A stretch of 64,000 nucleotides of DNA from Syntrophobacter fumaroxidans MPOB. GTDB lineage: Bacteria > Desulfobacterota > Syntrophobacteria > Syntrophobacterales > Syntrophobacteraceae. Positions within the stretch are counted from its first letter, which is position 1. Each line of letters opens with the position of its first letter. Positions 44,237 to 53,089 of this stretch are shown in pieces. The position numbers were made by a program, and so were the translations under genes. The stretch covers positions 1,290,001 through 1,354,000 of the forward strand of contig NC_008554.1 of assembly GCF_000014965.1 (NCBI RefSeq), given 5' to 3'. The notes under the pieces are model-generated. The model worked only from the letters and a program-made list of their open reading frames with translations. It made no database searches and was not told where the DNA came from.

Positions 44237-46348
44237 ATGGGCAAAATGCCTCAATATGGCGGATGGGCGGGAAAGGTGCTGCGGGTTGACTTGTCTACCG
44301 GTCGTATCACCACGGAAGACACCGTCGAAAAATACAAGGACTACATCGGTGGCACGGGACTGGGATACAAGGTCCTCTGGGACGAAGTCGCGCCGGAGAC
44401 CAGGGCTTTCGACCCCGAAAACAAGATCGTCTTTGCCACCGGTCCGCTGGCCGGCACCAGCGCGCCCTGCAACGGAAGGACCGCCATCACCACGCTGTGG
44501 CCGACCTGCTGGCCGAAACACCTGGTCGGTTCAGGGCACATGGGCGGCCATTTCGCGGCGGAGCTGAAATATGCCGGGTTCGACGGCGTCATCGTTGAAG
44601 GCCGGGCCGACCATCCGGTCTGGCTCGCCATTGCCGACGGCAAGGTGGAAATCAGGGATGCCCGCCGGCTTTGGGGACAGGGCATTCGGCGGACCACCCT
44701 TGAAATCTCCAGGCAGATGGGTCCCGAGGCGGTGGTGGCCGCAATCGGCCAGGCCGGGGAAAACATGGTCCCGATGTCCGTCATCATCAATTCGGTTTCC
44801 CATTCGGGCGCAGGCGGCGCGGTGATGGGTTCTAAGAACCTCAAGGCCATCGGCGTCCGAGGCACCGGCAGCATCCGTATCGCCGGGAACAGGGAGGAAT
44901 GGGAAAAGGCCGTCAGATACCATCTGTCGCTTATCGGGGCCAACAACCAGATCGTGGTGCCCAGCAGTCCGCAGCCGTGGGCGGAACATTACAACCCGGG
45001 CAGCCGATGGGTCGCCTCGCGTGGGCGAACCTGGGGTGCCGCAAACCCGCCCATCGAAACCGGGTCATGCGAACCGCAAAACCTCAATCGAATTGCCTAT
45101 AGAACGAACAACGCCGCCTTTTTCCTCGGCGAGCAGGCCTGGCGATACACGGTGAGAGGCAACGGCTGCACCGGCTGTCCGATACGGTGCCACACCATGA
45201 TCAAAGTCCCCACAGTCGCTTCGAAGTACGGGATCCCGGAAATCGGGCAGAGCACCTGTGTGCGCATGATCTTCGGCAAGTGGTTTTTCAAGAGCTTCCC
45301 GGATGGTCCCCTGGGCGAGACTTCCATCGAGGCGGCCATGGTCGGCATGCACCTTGCCGACGACCTCGGGTTGTGGGACAACTACGGACAGCTTCAGCGC
45401 GATTTCCAGAAGTGTTACAGCGAAGGAATTTTTCAGAGCAAAGTGGGCGAAAAGGAATTTCGGAGGTACTCCTGGGATAAGTTTGAAAAAGGTGATCCCG
45501 CCTTCCTGTTCGAACTGCTTCCGAGGATTGCCGGCAAGGACGGTGAGTTGGCGTCGGCTCTTGGCCTGGGGACCGGATTCATGCTGGAAGGGTGGGGAAT
45601 TTCCGAAGAGGCATGGAAGAGCGATCGCACCCTCCAATACTGGAAACTGGGGCACCCCAAGCACCATTCCAATGAGGATGCGGGCCAGTGCGGCGTCATT
45701 ATCAACACGCAATACAATCGTGACGCTCAGTGCCATTCCCACACCAATTTCACTCGAAACGGGCTCCCGCTGGAGATCCAGAAAAGGCTGGCCGCCGACC
45801 TTTGGGGTTCGGATGCCGCGGTCGATGCGGCGGGGGACTTCACGCCCATGAACGTCTATAAGGCCAAAATGGCAAAATGGGCGCTGTTGAGAAAGGAACT
45901 GCACGACTCGATTTCCCTCTGCAACTGGATGGGGCCATGGTCCTCATCACCGCTCAAGGAGCGCGGGTATAAGGGGGACGATACCCTGGAGTCGCTGCTT
46001 TACAGTCTTGTGACCGGGGACAGGAAGTCGCCCCGGGAACTCGACGAGGTCGCCGAACGGATATTCGTGCTCCACCGCGCCCTGACCATCCGAGGCATGG
46101 GAACCAGGGAGATGCGCGCAAAACACGATACCATCCCGGATTGGGTCTATGGGGACGACAAGGACCGTATCCCCTTCACCAAGGGCACGATTCAGATGGA
46201 CAAAGACGACATCCGGAAGGCGATGCAGATGTTCTACGAAGAAGCGGGCTGGGACAAGGAGACCGGCGTCCCCACCGGGGCAACCTATCGCCGGCTGGGG
46301 CTCTCTGACGTTGAGGAGAAACTGGCCAAGAAAAGGCTGACCGCGTGA
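44237..46348 (+). CDS. Aldehyde ferredoxin oxidoreductase-family protein (YdhV-like)
   Basis: 703 residues. It belongs to the AOR family, with a tungsto- or molybdopterin site. The N-terminus GWAGKVLRVDLSTGRI, the pterin-binding GAGGAVMGSKNLKAIGV and the cluster motif C311-X2-C314-X3-C318, with a later Cys (C485) as fourth ligand, are all seen. It should oxidise or reduce an aldehyde/carboxylate or a related compound. The pairing with an exported-type ferredoxin matches E. coli YdhV-YdhY rather than classical soluble AOR. AGAGGAAAGC precedes the ATG at 44237. The substrate cannot be told. Confidence 0.9.
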   Translation: MGKMPQYGGWAGKVLRVDLSTGRITTEDTVEKYKDYIGGTGLGYKVLWDEVAPETRAFDPENKIVFATGPLAGTSAPCNGRTAITTLWPTCWPKHLVGSGHMGGHFAAELKYAGFDGVIVEGRADHPVWLAIADGKVEIRDARRLWGQGIRRTTLEISRQMGPEAVVAAIGQAGENMVPMSVIINSVSHSGAGGAVMGSKNLKAIGVRGTGSIRIAGNREEWEKAVRYHLSLIGANNQIVVPSSPQPWAEHYNPGSRWVASRGRTWGAANPPIETGSCEPQNLNRIAYRTNNAAFFLGEQAWRYTVRGNGCTGCPIRCHTMIKVPTVASKYGIPEIGQSTCVRMIFGKWFFKSFPDGPLGETSIEAAMVGMHLADDLGLWDNYGQLQRDFQKCYSEGIFQSKVGEKEFRRYSWDKFEKGDPAFLFELLPRIAGKDGELASALGLGTGFMLEGWGISEEAWKSDRTLQYWKLGHPKHHSNEDAGQCGVIINTQYNRDAQCHSHTNFTRNGLPLEIQKRLAADLWGSDAAVDAAGDFTPMNVYKAKMAKWALLRKELHDSISLCNWMGPWSSSPLKERGYKGDDTLESLLYSLVTGDRKSPRELDEVAERIFVLHRALTIRGMGTREMRAKHDTIPDWVYGDDKDRIPFTKGTIQMDKDDIRKAMQMFYEEAGWDKETGVPTGATYRRLGLSDVEEKLAKKRLTA

Positions 46349-46899
46349 TGGAAGCCGCCGAGCTTGCCGAGCTCATACGGGAACGTACCAAGTCGGGAGA
46401 ACTGCTTGCATCGGCGGATCTTGAAGCCGCGATTGCAGATCGCCATATCCCCGTTTCCGGCGGGGCAACAGAGCCGCCCGACATCCCCGCGCTCATCCGG
46501 GAAGCCATGATCAGCCACCCTGACATACAAATGATCCCGGACGACTCCGGCGGCGCCTGGTATTTTTCCGAACAGTCCATGACCGTTGCTTACGCCCGGC
46601 TCCAACTGCTCAAAGGCCGCGGGCCGCTGGGAATGATGGCTGAAGTGATCCGGGAACATTCACGAGTCTATCCGCGTCCGGTCCCTCTCGCCCTCTTTCG
46701 ATGCGCCCCTTTCAGCTTGAGCGACGACGACATCGCCCTCTGCCTGAAAGAGATGACGGGCCTGCTCCCCTATCGGGACATTGCGCACCTGACCACTTCG
46801 ATCGGTAATCTTTACGCTTACTCCACGGATCATCTCGAACCCGGTCATGCCGCGATGCTTGCCGAGTGGGCCGATGTGGGACAGGTCGAAAATCCATGA
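46348..46899 (+). CDS. Hypothetical protein in the AOR operon
   Basis: 183 residues. The ATG overlaps the stop of the AOR-family gene (TGATG), so the two are translationally coupled. It is acidic, helix-rich and soluble. I do not recognise the family. It may be the positional equivalent of ydhW in the E. coli ydhYVWXUT operon, but this rests on gene order only. A role in assembly or regulation of the oxidoreductase is a guess. Confidence 0.75.
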   Translation: MEAAELAELIRERTKSGELLASADLEAAIADRHIPVSGGATEPPDIPALIREAMISHPDIQMIPDDSGGAWYFSEQSMTVAYARLQLLKGRGPLGMMAEVIREHSRVYPRPVPLALFRCAPFSLSDDDIALCLKEMTGLLPYRDIAHLTTSIGNLYAYSTDHLEPGHAAMLAEWADVGQVENP

Positions 46900-46933
46900 C
46901 GTTTTTCAGCCGACCGTTGAACGCGAACCGGTA

Positions 46934-48304
46934 TTACTCGTGCCGCAAAGCCTCGATGGGATCCAGGCGGGCGGCTTTGAGCGCGGGGAAATAACCGAAG
47001 ATCACGCCCACCGCCGCGGAAAAAAGGAATGCAAGCACCACGATGCCCGCATTGAAGACAAAGGGGACGTGTAAGACTCCGGCCAGCCAGACGGAGGTGG
47101 TGAGCGCCAGCACGATCCCGATCACACCGCCGAAGGAGGAAAGAACAACCGCCTCCACAAGGAACTGCATGAGCACCTCGCTCTCGAGCGCGCCGACGGC
47201 GAGGCGGATGCCGATCTCCCGGGTGCGCTCGGTCACCGACACCAGCATGATGTTCATGATGCCGATCCCACCCACCAGCAGGCTCACCGCCGCCACGGCG
47301 CTGAGCAGGGCCGTCATCATCTGAGTGGTCCCGGTGAGCATTTTGACGATCTCCTTCATGTCCATGACATTGAAATTGTCATCGTCGCTCGGCGAGAGAT
47401 GACGGCGCTCCCGCAGCAGGCGCACAATATCCTGCCGGACTTTTTCCGTAGAGACGCCTTCCTCGACGGAAACCTGGATGATACCGACATCCTGATTCCC
47501 GGCAAGGCGTCGCTGATAGGCGGCCAGAGGGATCACAACGAAATCGTCCTGATCGGTGCCCATGGTGCTCTGTCCTTTTGCCGCCAGAAGACCGATCACC
47601 TCGCAGGAAAGGTTAGTGCTCGTGGTGGTGGTGGTGCCGCCGGTACTGGTGCCGCTGCCGCTGCTCCCGCTGCTGCTGCCGGTACCGGTGCTGCCGCTGG
47701 TGCTCGTACCGGCACTGGTACTCGTACTGGTGCTGGTGCCGTGCAGCCGGATCTTTTCCCCGATCGCCCCCTGCCCTCCGAAGAGCTTTGCTCGAACGGT
47801 TTCCCCGATGATACAGACGGCCGCGCCGCTGCGCACTTCGCTGTCGGTGAATTGCCTGCCCGACTGGATTGAGCGGTTCGTGACCTGTAGATACCGGTTG
47901 TTGCTCCCGGCAACCTGGGTCGACCAGTTCTGGTTCCCGAAGACGGCTTTGGCCGACTGGGTCGAAAGCGGGGCCACCGCCTTGACGGCGTTGACCTCCC
48001 TGGCGATGGCCGCGGCGTCGGATTCCTTGAAGGGAATACTGCCGGTGGACTGGCCCGGACCGAGTCTTTTCCCCGGCGTGACCATGAGCAGGTTGCTGCC
48101 CATGCTCGCGATCTGCTGTTTGACCTGCACCGTGGCGCCCCCGCCGATGGTGACCATGACGATCACGGCGGCAACGCCGATGACGATGCCGAGGATGGTC
48201 AGCACCGAACGCATGACATTGCGCCGGATTTCACGGAATGCGAGGAGCAGGGTGTTCCAGAGCACCAGGTTTCCGCTGCGCACGGGCTTCGTCTTCCAGG
48301 GCAT
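46934..48304 (-). CDS. MacB-type ABC transporter permease with Ser/Thr/Gly-rich insert
   Basis: 456 residues. One N-terminal membrane helix (about 32-54), a large periplasmic domain and three C-terminal helices form the MacB/FtsX layout (TLLLAFREIRRNVMRSVLTILGIVIG; GGIGIMNIMLVSVTERTREIGIRLAVGA). Residues 189-231 form a low-complexity tract of Ser, Thr and Gly in the periplasmic domain, unusual for the family. The start overlaps the stop of the ATPase gene by one base. It is last of a TetR-led operon, so it works with the ATPase, adaptor and outer-membrane factor upstream. Confidence 0.92.
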   Translation of the reverse strand: MPWKTKPVRSGNLVLWNTLLLAFREIRRNVMRSVLTILGIVIGVAAVIVMVTIGGGATVQVKQQIASMGSNLLMVTPGKRLGPGQSTGSIPFKESDAAAIAREVNAVKAVAPLSTQSAKAVFGNQNWSTQVAGSNNRYLQVTNRSIQSGRQFTDSEVRSGAAVCIIGETVRAKLFGGQGAIGEKIRLHGTSTSTSTSAGTSTSGSTGTGSSSGSSGSGTSTGGTTTTTSTNLSCEVIGLLAAKGQSTMGTDQDDFVVIPLAAYQRRLAGNQDVGIIQVSVEEGVSTEKVRQDIVRLLRERRHLSPSDDDNFNVMDMKEIVKMLTGTTQMMTALLSAVAAVSLLVGGIGIMNIMLVSVTERTREIGIRLAVGALESEVLMQFLVEAVVLSSFGGVIGIVLALTTSVWLAGVLHVPFVFNAGIVVLAFLFSAAVGVIFGYFPALKAARLDPIEALRHE

Positions 48305-49032
48305 CAGGTTTTTCCCCCATTCGGTTCATCGGATGCGACCAGGCCGTCGACGAAGCGGATGACGCGCTTTGCGTAGGCCGCCATATCCGGCTCGTGAGTG
48401 ACCATGACAACGGTGACCCCCCGGTTGCGATTCAATCCGGTGAGCAGTTCCATGATTTCGTGGCTGCGCGCCGAATCCAGGTTTCCCGTGGGTTCATCCG
48501 CAAACAACACGGTGGGGCGGGTCACGATGGCCCGGGCAATGGCCACCCGCTGCTGTTGTCCTCCGGAAAGCTCGCCGGGCGTATGAGATTCCCATCCTCT
48601 GAGCCCCACCGTGTCCAGAGCCTGAAGGGCATGCTCCCGCCGCTCATGGGCGGATGCGCCGCGATAGATCAAGGGAAGCTCCACGTTTTCCAGCGCGGAC
48701 GTACGGTTCAACAGGTTGAAGCCCTGAAAGACAAAACCCAGGTAGAAGCGTCGCAATTTCGTGCGCTGTTGGCGGGTCAGCCGGTTCACTTCAATGCCTT
48801 TGAACCGGTATGTCCCCGCGGTTGCCGTATCCAGACACCCAAGGATGTTCATGCAGGTGGACTTGCCCGAACCGCTCGGTCCCATCACGGCCACGAACTC
48901 GCCCTCGAAGATGCGAAGATCGACGCCGCGCAGGGCATGCATGGCCGCCTGCCCGGTACCGTAGACCTTCGTCACTCCCCGCAGCTCGATAAGAGGCTGG
49001 TTGTCCGTTTGGGCAAAAGCGACCATGTTCAT
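48304..49032 (-). CDS. MacB-type ABC transporter ATP-binding protein
   Basis: 242 residues. It has a Walker [10 protein letters not shown], signature [14 protein letters not shown], Walker [13 protein letters not shown] and the H-loop VTHEPD, as in the LolD/MacB (MJ0796) group. It powers the mechanical export cycle of the adjacent permease. The start ATG overlaps the stop of the adaptor gene (ATGA). Family knowledge: in MacB the ATPase and permease are fused; here they are separate. Confidence 0.95.
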   Translation of the reverse strand: MNMVAFAQTDNQPLIELRGVTKVYGTGQAAMHALRGVDLRIFEGEFVAVMGPSGSGKSTCMNILGCLDTATAGTYRFKGIEVNRLTRQQRTKLRRFYLGFVFQGFNLLNRTSALENVELPLIYRGASAHERREHALQALDTVGLRGWESHTPGELSGGQQQRVAIARAIVTRPTVLFADEPTGNLDSARSHEIMELLTGLNRNRGVTVVMVTHEPDMAAYAKRVIRFVDGLVASDEPNGGKT

Positions 49033-50318
49033 TCCACCGAACCGGCGGTATCCACCACCACCGCCATTCCGGGTTGGATCTCACCGGCTGCGACTTCGGT
49101 CATACTGCCGTCCGTCGCCCCGATCTTGACGGGGATCGCTACAAGCTGCTCATCCTTCAACGTCCAGACCCGATGCTCCTTCCTGCCGGCGGGGTCCTCC
49201 CGTCGTTGCGTTCCGGAACCGGGCGGTCGCGGGAGGATCCTGGCGAGCAGCCCCGTGGGAGCTTTCTTTTCTTCCCGGACCGGAGGGACGAAGCGCAGCG
49301 CCGCGCTGGGTACCAGAACGGCATTTTCGATCCTCTTGACGATGATGTCCGCGGTTGCCGTCATGCCCGGCCGCAGAGCCAGGTCCACGTTGTCGACCTT
49401 CAACACGGTTTCATAGGTCACGACCCCCGAGGTCGTTTTTGAACCGAAACGGGCCTGGACGATTTGAGCCTCGAAGGTTCGGTTCGGATAGGCGGCAACG
49501 CTGAAGGTGGCCTGCTGGCCCTCCCGGATATGACCCACGTCGGCCTCGTCCACGTTCACGACCAGTTCCATCTTGGTCAAATCCTCGGCCAGAGTGAACA
49601 GCACCGGGGGATTGAGCGTCGCGGCCACGGTCTGGCCGGGCTCCGCGCTGCGAGTGAGAACAATGCCGTTGACCGGCGACCGGATAACGGCCTTGGACAG
49701 ATCCGTCTGGTTGGCATCGAGCGTGGCCTGGGCCTGGGAAACCGTCGCCTTTGCACTGGCAACGTCGGCCAGTGCCCTGTCGAGCGCGGCCTCCGCCGCA
49801 TCGATTTCCGTTTGAGAGGGGACCTTGTTGTCGCTCAGCGCCCTCACCTTCCGCAGTTGCGTCAGCTTGCTGCGCGTTTCCCTGACCGTTGCCTCCGCCA
49901 GCAATACCTTTGCTTTGGCCGATTCCAGAGCGGCTTTCGATTGCGTCACCTGCGCCTCGAGTTTCGATGTGTCCAGTTTCGCCAGGGGCTGTCCGACTTT
50001 CACCTTGCTGTTGTAATCCGCTTCAACCGTCTTGATGATGCCGGAAAGCTCACTGCTCACGTCCACCTGGTTGGTTGCCTGCAGAGTCCCCGTGGCCGTG
50101 ACGATGACCGTCAGATCTCCACGTTGCGCTTCCTGGGTCCTGTAACGCACGCCGTCGGACGAACCCGACCCTTTCCAGACGACAAGCGCCGTTCCGACAG
50201 CCAACACGGCCAGGATCCCCACAACAAACCATCGCTTTCCGCTCTTTCCGTCGCCGGAGGCTCGATCGATCCCCAGGGTTTCGGCAATATCGGGTTTATC
50301 GTTCGATTCTTCTCTCAT
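49029..50318 (-). CDS. MacA-type periplasmic adaptor subunit
   Basis: 429 residues. An N-terminal membrane anchor (WFVVGILAVLAVGTALVVW) precedes a barrel-sandwich region (VTATGTLQATNQVDVSSELSG), a long coiled-coil hairpin (about 95-195), the lipoyl return (VIRSPVNGIVL) and a beta-barrel domain. It couples the ABC permease to the outer-membrane factor. The ATG at 50318 is chosen because GGAG stands about 10 bases before it; an ATG at 50333 has no such site. The C-terminal third has an Arg/Pro-rich insertion. Confidence 0.92.
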   Translation of the reverse strand: MREESNDKPDIAETLGIDRASGDGKSGKRWFVVGILAVLAVGTALVVWKGSGSSDGVRYRTQEAQRGDLTVIVTATGTLQATNQVDVSSELSGIIKTVEADYNSKVKVGQPLAKLDTSKLEAQVTQSKAALESAKAKVLLAEATVRETRSKLTQLRKVRALSDNKVPSQTEIDAAEAALDRALADVASAKATVSQAQATLDANQTDLSKAVIRSPVNGIVLTRSAEPGQTVAATLNPPVLFTLAEDLTKMELVVNVDEADVGHIREGQQATFSVAAYPNRTFEAQIVQARFGSKTTSGVVTYETVLKVDNVDLALRPGMTATADIIVKRIENAVLVPSAALRFVPPVREEKKAPTGLLARILPRPPGSGTQRREDPAGRKEHRVWTLKDEQLVAIPVKIGATDGSMTEVAAGEIQPGMAVVVDTAGSVE

Positions 50319-50390
50319 TGATTGTCGCTCCATCAGGAATCGGCTTTTCCGGAAGCCCTGCCCGGATTTTCGAAAAAGCCTTCGGCGGCA

Positions 50391-51851
50391 TCACGTTCCA
50401 TGTTCCCGCCCGCTGCCCGCCGGTGACGTCCAGCCGCCACCCAGGGCCTTATACAGGCGCATCAGGTTGCCGGTCACGTTGCCGTTGCTCAGGGCCAACT
50501 GCTCCTGGAACGACAAGAGCGAACGCTGCGCGTCCAGCACGTTCGTGAAATCCGTCAGCCCCGCCTCGTACTTGTGCCGCGCCAACTCCGCCGCCTTCCG
50601 GGCCGCCTGCGTGGCTTCGCTCAGTGCCTGCCTGCGCAGTTGCACCTGCGCATAGGCGACCAGCGCATTTTCCACTTCCTCCAGCGCGCCGAGAATAACG
50701 GCCTCGTACTGGATCAGGGCCTGTTCCTGAAGTGCCGATTGGGCCTCTATGTTCTGGCGGATGGCTCCGCCCTTGAAAATCGCCCAGGTGATCGCGGGCC
50801 CCCCCGAAAGCAGCAGACTGGCGGAGGCCGGATCCTTAAGCGCAAGGGCTTCCAGGCCGATGGAACCGTTCAGCGTGAATTTGGGATAGAGATCCGCCGT
50901 GGCCACGCCGACCCTGGCCGTCTGCGCGGCCAACTGCCGCTCCGCCTGCCGCACGTCGGGCCGGCGTCGCAGGAGATCCGCGGGCACACCCACCGCAACC
51001 TGGAGAGGCGGGACAGGTATGGGTTCCCGACGCTCAAGCTCCGTATGAACTCTGCCCGGCTGTTCTCCGAGGAGCACGGCAACACGGTTCAGGGCCGCCT
51101 CCAGCCCGGTGATCAGGAGCGGTATCTGGGAACGCGTGTTTTCGCGGTTGTAGCGCGCCTGCTGCACCGCCAGTTCATCGCTCAGACCCGCCTGATACCG
51201 CCACTCGGTCAGCCGGCAGGTCTCGTCCTGGGACGCGAGGTTGTCCTCCGCCACGGCGATCCGGTCCTGATAGATGCGGACGTCGAGATAGTTAAGCCCC
51301 ACCTCTGCGAGAAGGGAAACGAGAACGTTGCGCAAATCCTCCTCGGATGCCTGAAGGTCCCTGTCCGCCGCCTCCACCGACCGACGGACCCCCCCGAAAA
51401 CATCCAGCTCCCATGCCGCATCGAAGCCCGCCGTGTAGAGGTCCCCGGTCGTGTCGGTCCCCGTGTCGCTGATGATCCGATTCCAGGTGGCCGAGCCGGC
51501 GGCGTCGAGCGAGGGAAAGAGGTCGGCTTCGGCAATGCCCCGACGGGCGCGCGCTTCGCGAACCCGTGCCTTGGCCTTCTTCAGATCGAGGTTGCCTTTC
51601 ACGGCGCGCCCGACCAATTCGGACAGTTTCGGATCGTCGAGCGTGGTCCACCACGCCGCCAGGGTCCGCACATCCGTTTCCCCGGTGTTCGCATCTCCAT
51701 CGAGCCGGGTATTCCAGGCCTCGTATACCGGCACCTCGGGGCGCACATAATCGGGACCCACAGCCGCGCACCCCGTAACGATCATGATCGCGAGCGCCAT
51801 CGGAATCCATAGTGCCGCCGGAATGCGGGCCGTTCCACGCCGGAACATCAT
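50391..51851 (-). CDS. Outer-membrane efflux factor, NodT/TolC-type lipoprotein
   Basis: 486 residues. The signal ends in MIVTGC (lipobox), then AAVGPDYVRPE, as in NodT-family channels. Two OEP repeats follow, with DLLRRRPDVRQAERQLAAQTARVGVA in the middle. It forms the outer-membrane duct for the MacAB-like exporter. The start at 51851 (or 51848) gives a proper signal; upstream TTG/ATG starts that overlap the TetR stop would add an Arg-rich extension. It lies between tetR and the adaptor gene on one strand. Confidence 0.92.
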   Translation of the reverse strand: MMFRRGTARIPAALWIPMALAIMIVTGCAAVGPDYVRPEVPVYEAWNTRLDGDANTGETDVRTLAAWWTTLDDPKLSELVGRAVKGNLDLKKAKARVREARARRGIAEADLFPSLDAAGSATWNRIISDTGTDTTGDLYTAGFDAAWELDVFGGVRRSVEAADRDLQASEEDLRNVLVSLLAEVGLNYLDVRIYQDRIAVAEDNLASQDETCRLTEWRYQAGLSDELAVQQARYNRENTRSQIPLLITGLEAALNRVAVLLGEQPGRVHTELERREPIPVPPLQVAVGVPADLLRRRPDVRQAERQLAAQTARVGVATADLYPKFTLNGSIGLEALALKDPASASLLLSGGPAITWAIFKGGAIRQNIEAQSALQEQALIQYEAVILGALEEVENALVAYAQVQLRRQALSEATQAARKAAELARHKYEAGLTDFTNVLDAQRSLLSFQEQLALSNGNVTGNLMRLYKALGGGWTSPAGSGREHGT

Positions 51852-51913
51852 CCGTCGCCCCCATTTGAGTCTCCCCGCCCGTCGTGCTGCTCGTGAGCGC
51901 ATCGGAGCGGTTC

Positions 51914-52573
51914 TCAAGGTTGCTCCTCCGCGGCAATCGCCCGTATGCCGCCCATGGAAAACCGGTATATCCGGTCGGCAATGGCCGCAATCCGCGGGGG
52001 ATCGAGGACCTTCGGCTCATCGAGCTGCATGAACTGCCTGGCATGGATCTGAAAGATACATTGCCCGACGATACTCAGCCTGCATGTCCGGACTGAGCGC
52101 TCGTCCGGCTCTCGAGACGGATTATCCTTCCGGAACAGCTCCCGGACTATTCCTTCCAGGATCTCATCCATGGGCCGAATGGCCGTCTGCGCCACCTTGC
52201 TCAAGACACCGCTCGGGTTGGCCATTTCCAGCGCAATGAGCTTTCCGTGCCAGGCTGGGAAGCCGTCCCCGAGCCCCCGCAAAAGAAAAGAACGGATGAA
52301 TGCGCGAAGACGCTCCTCCGGAGTCGCACCGTCATCGAGGCCCAGATCGTGGGGATATTTCTCCACCGCCCAGCGATGGGAATATTCGAACACGGCCTCA
52401 TACAAACCCTGCTTGTCCCGAAAGTGGTAGTTCACCGCACTGATGCCGGCATTGGCACGCCTGCAGATTTCCCTGATCGTGGCAGCCCGAAAGCCCTGCC
52501 GGGCAAACGTTTGTCCCGCCGCATCGATCAGCCGTTTCCTGGTTCCTTCATCCCAAGCTCGATGAGCCTCCAT
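51914..52573 (-). CDS. TetR-family regulator (CerR/DUF1956 type)
   Basis: 219 residues. The N-terminal helix-turn-helix (TRKRLIDAAGQTFARQGFRAATIREICRRANAGISAVNYHF, 11-51) is typical TetR; the C-terminal part fits the CerR/DUF1956 ligand-binding group. It is the first gene of the reverse-strand export operon and has a 31-base palindromic site right upstream, so it should repress its own operon until an exported compound binds. The ATG at 52573 (MEAHRAW) is chosen; the longer frame would start inside the operator. Confidence 0.93.
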   Translation of the reverse strand: MEAHRAWDEGTRKRLIDAAGQTFARQGFRAATIREICRRANAGISAVNYHFRDKQGLYEAVFEYSHRWAVEKYPHDLGLDDGATPEERLRAFIRSFLLRGLGDGFPAWHGKLIALEMANPSGVLSKVAQTAIRPMDEILEGIVRELFRKDNPSREPDERSVRTCRLSIVGQCIFQIHARQFMQLDEPKVLDPPRIAAIADRIYRFSMGGIRAIAAEEQP

Positions 52574-52623
52574 GAATCCTCCCTGCGAAGAGGTACCGCC
52601 AAAGCGTGGAATCGCCTGTTCGT

Positions 52624-52654
52624 AACAAATGTTCCAATATCTAGAACATTTGTT
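52624..52654. promoter_or_regulatory. TetR operator: 31-base palindrome
   Basis: AACAAATGTTC-N9-GAACATTTGTT has perfect 11-base arms and lies 51 bases upstream of the TetR start. It covers the spacer and -10 of the promoter below, so binding would block transcription. Confidence 0.82.
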
Positions 52655-52666
52655 CCAATTTTTCAA
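52638..52666 (-). promoter_or_regulatory. Promoter of the tetR-export operon
   Basis: On the reverse strand TTGAAA (52661-52666) is followed, 17 bases later, by TAGATA (52638-52643). The palindromic operator overlaps it. Confidence 0.5.
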
Positions 52667-53089
52667 TCCCTATTTCCGGAAGGCTCGAACCGCTCACGGC
52701 GGCCGGGGAGCTTGCGCGAAAGAGCGCTCCCCCGAAGTTCGCGGCCGCTTCCACCTCGAGGAATCCAGGAAGTGCCACCGTCATTTTCTTAACTTGGTGT
52801 TCCAAGAGCTTGGCGGGCTATCGAGCAAAGGGAGACGGCTGCTTACGAGCGGCGGGGAAGCGGGAAAACCTGTGCCGGGCGGCGCTTGGAATCGCGCCAA
52901 CGCAGGGATGAGAAGACACGGTTGGTCATGTTTGCACCGCCGCGTCTCCGGAGTCCGAACGACGATCGACGGCGGAAAAGCCCTGCTCATTGATGGCGCC
53001 GGATGCCCGTTCGCCGCCCGACGTCGCGGATCGGGCGCGACTCCGCGCCCTCACCGGAACCCGCACTCGGACCGCGTGAAGGTTCCCGC
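52667..53089. other. Intergenic region between tetR and the aldehyde dehydrogenase gene
   Basis: About 420 bases. Open frames here are not protein-like. I see no terminator or repeat. Confidence 0.35.
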
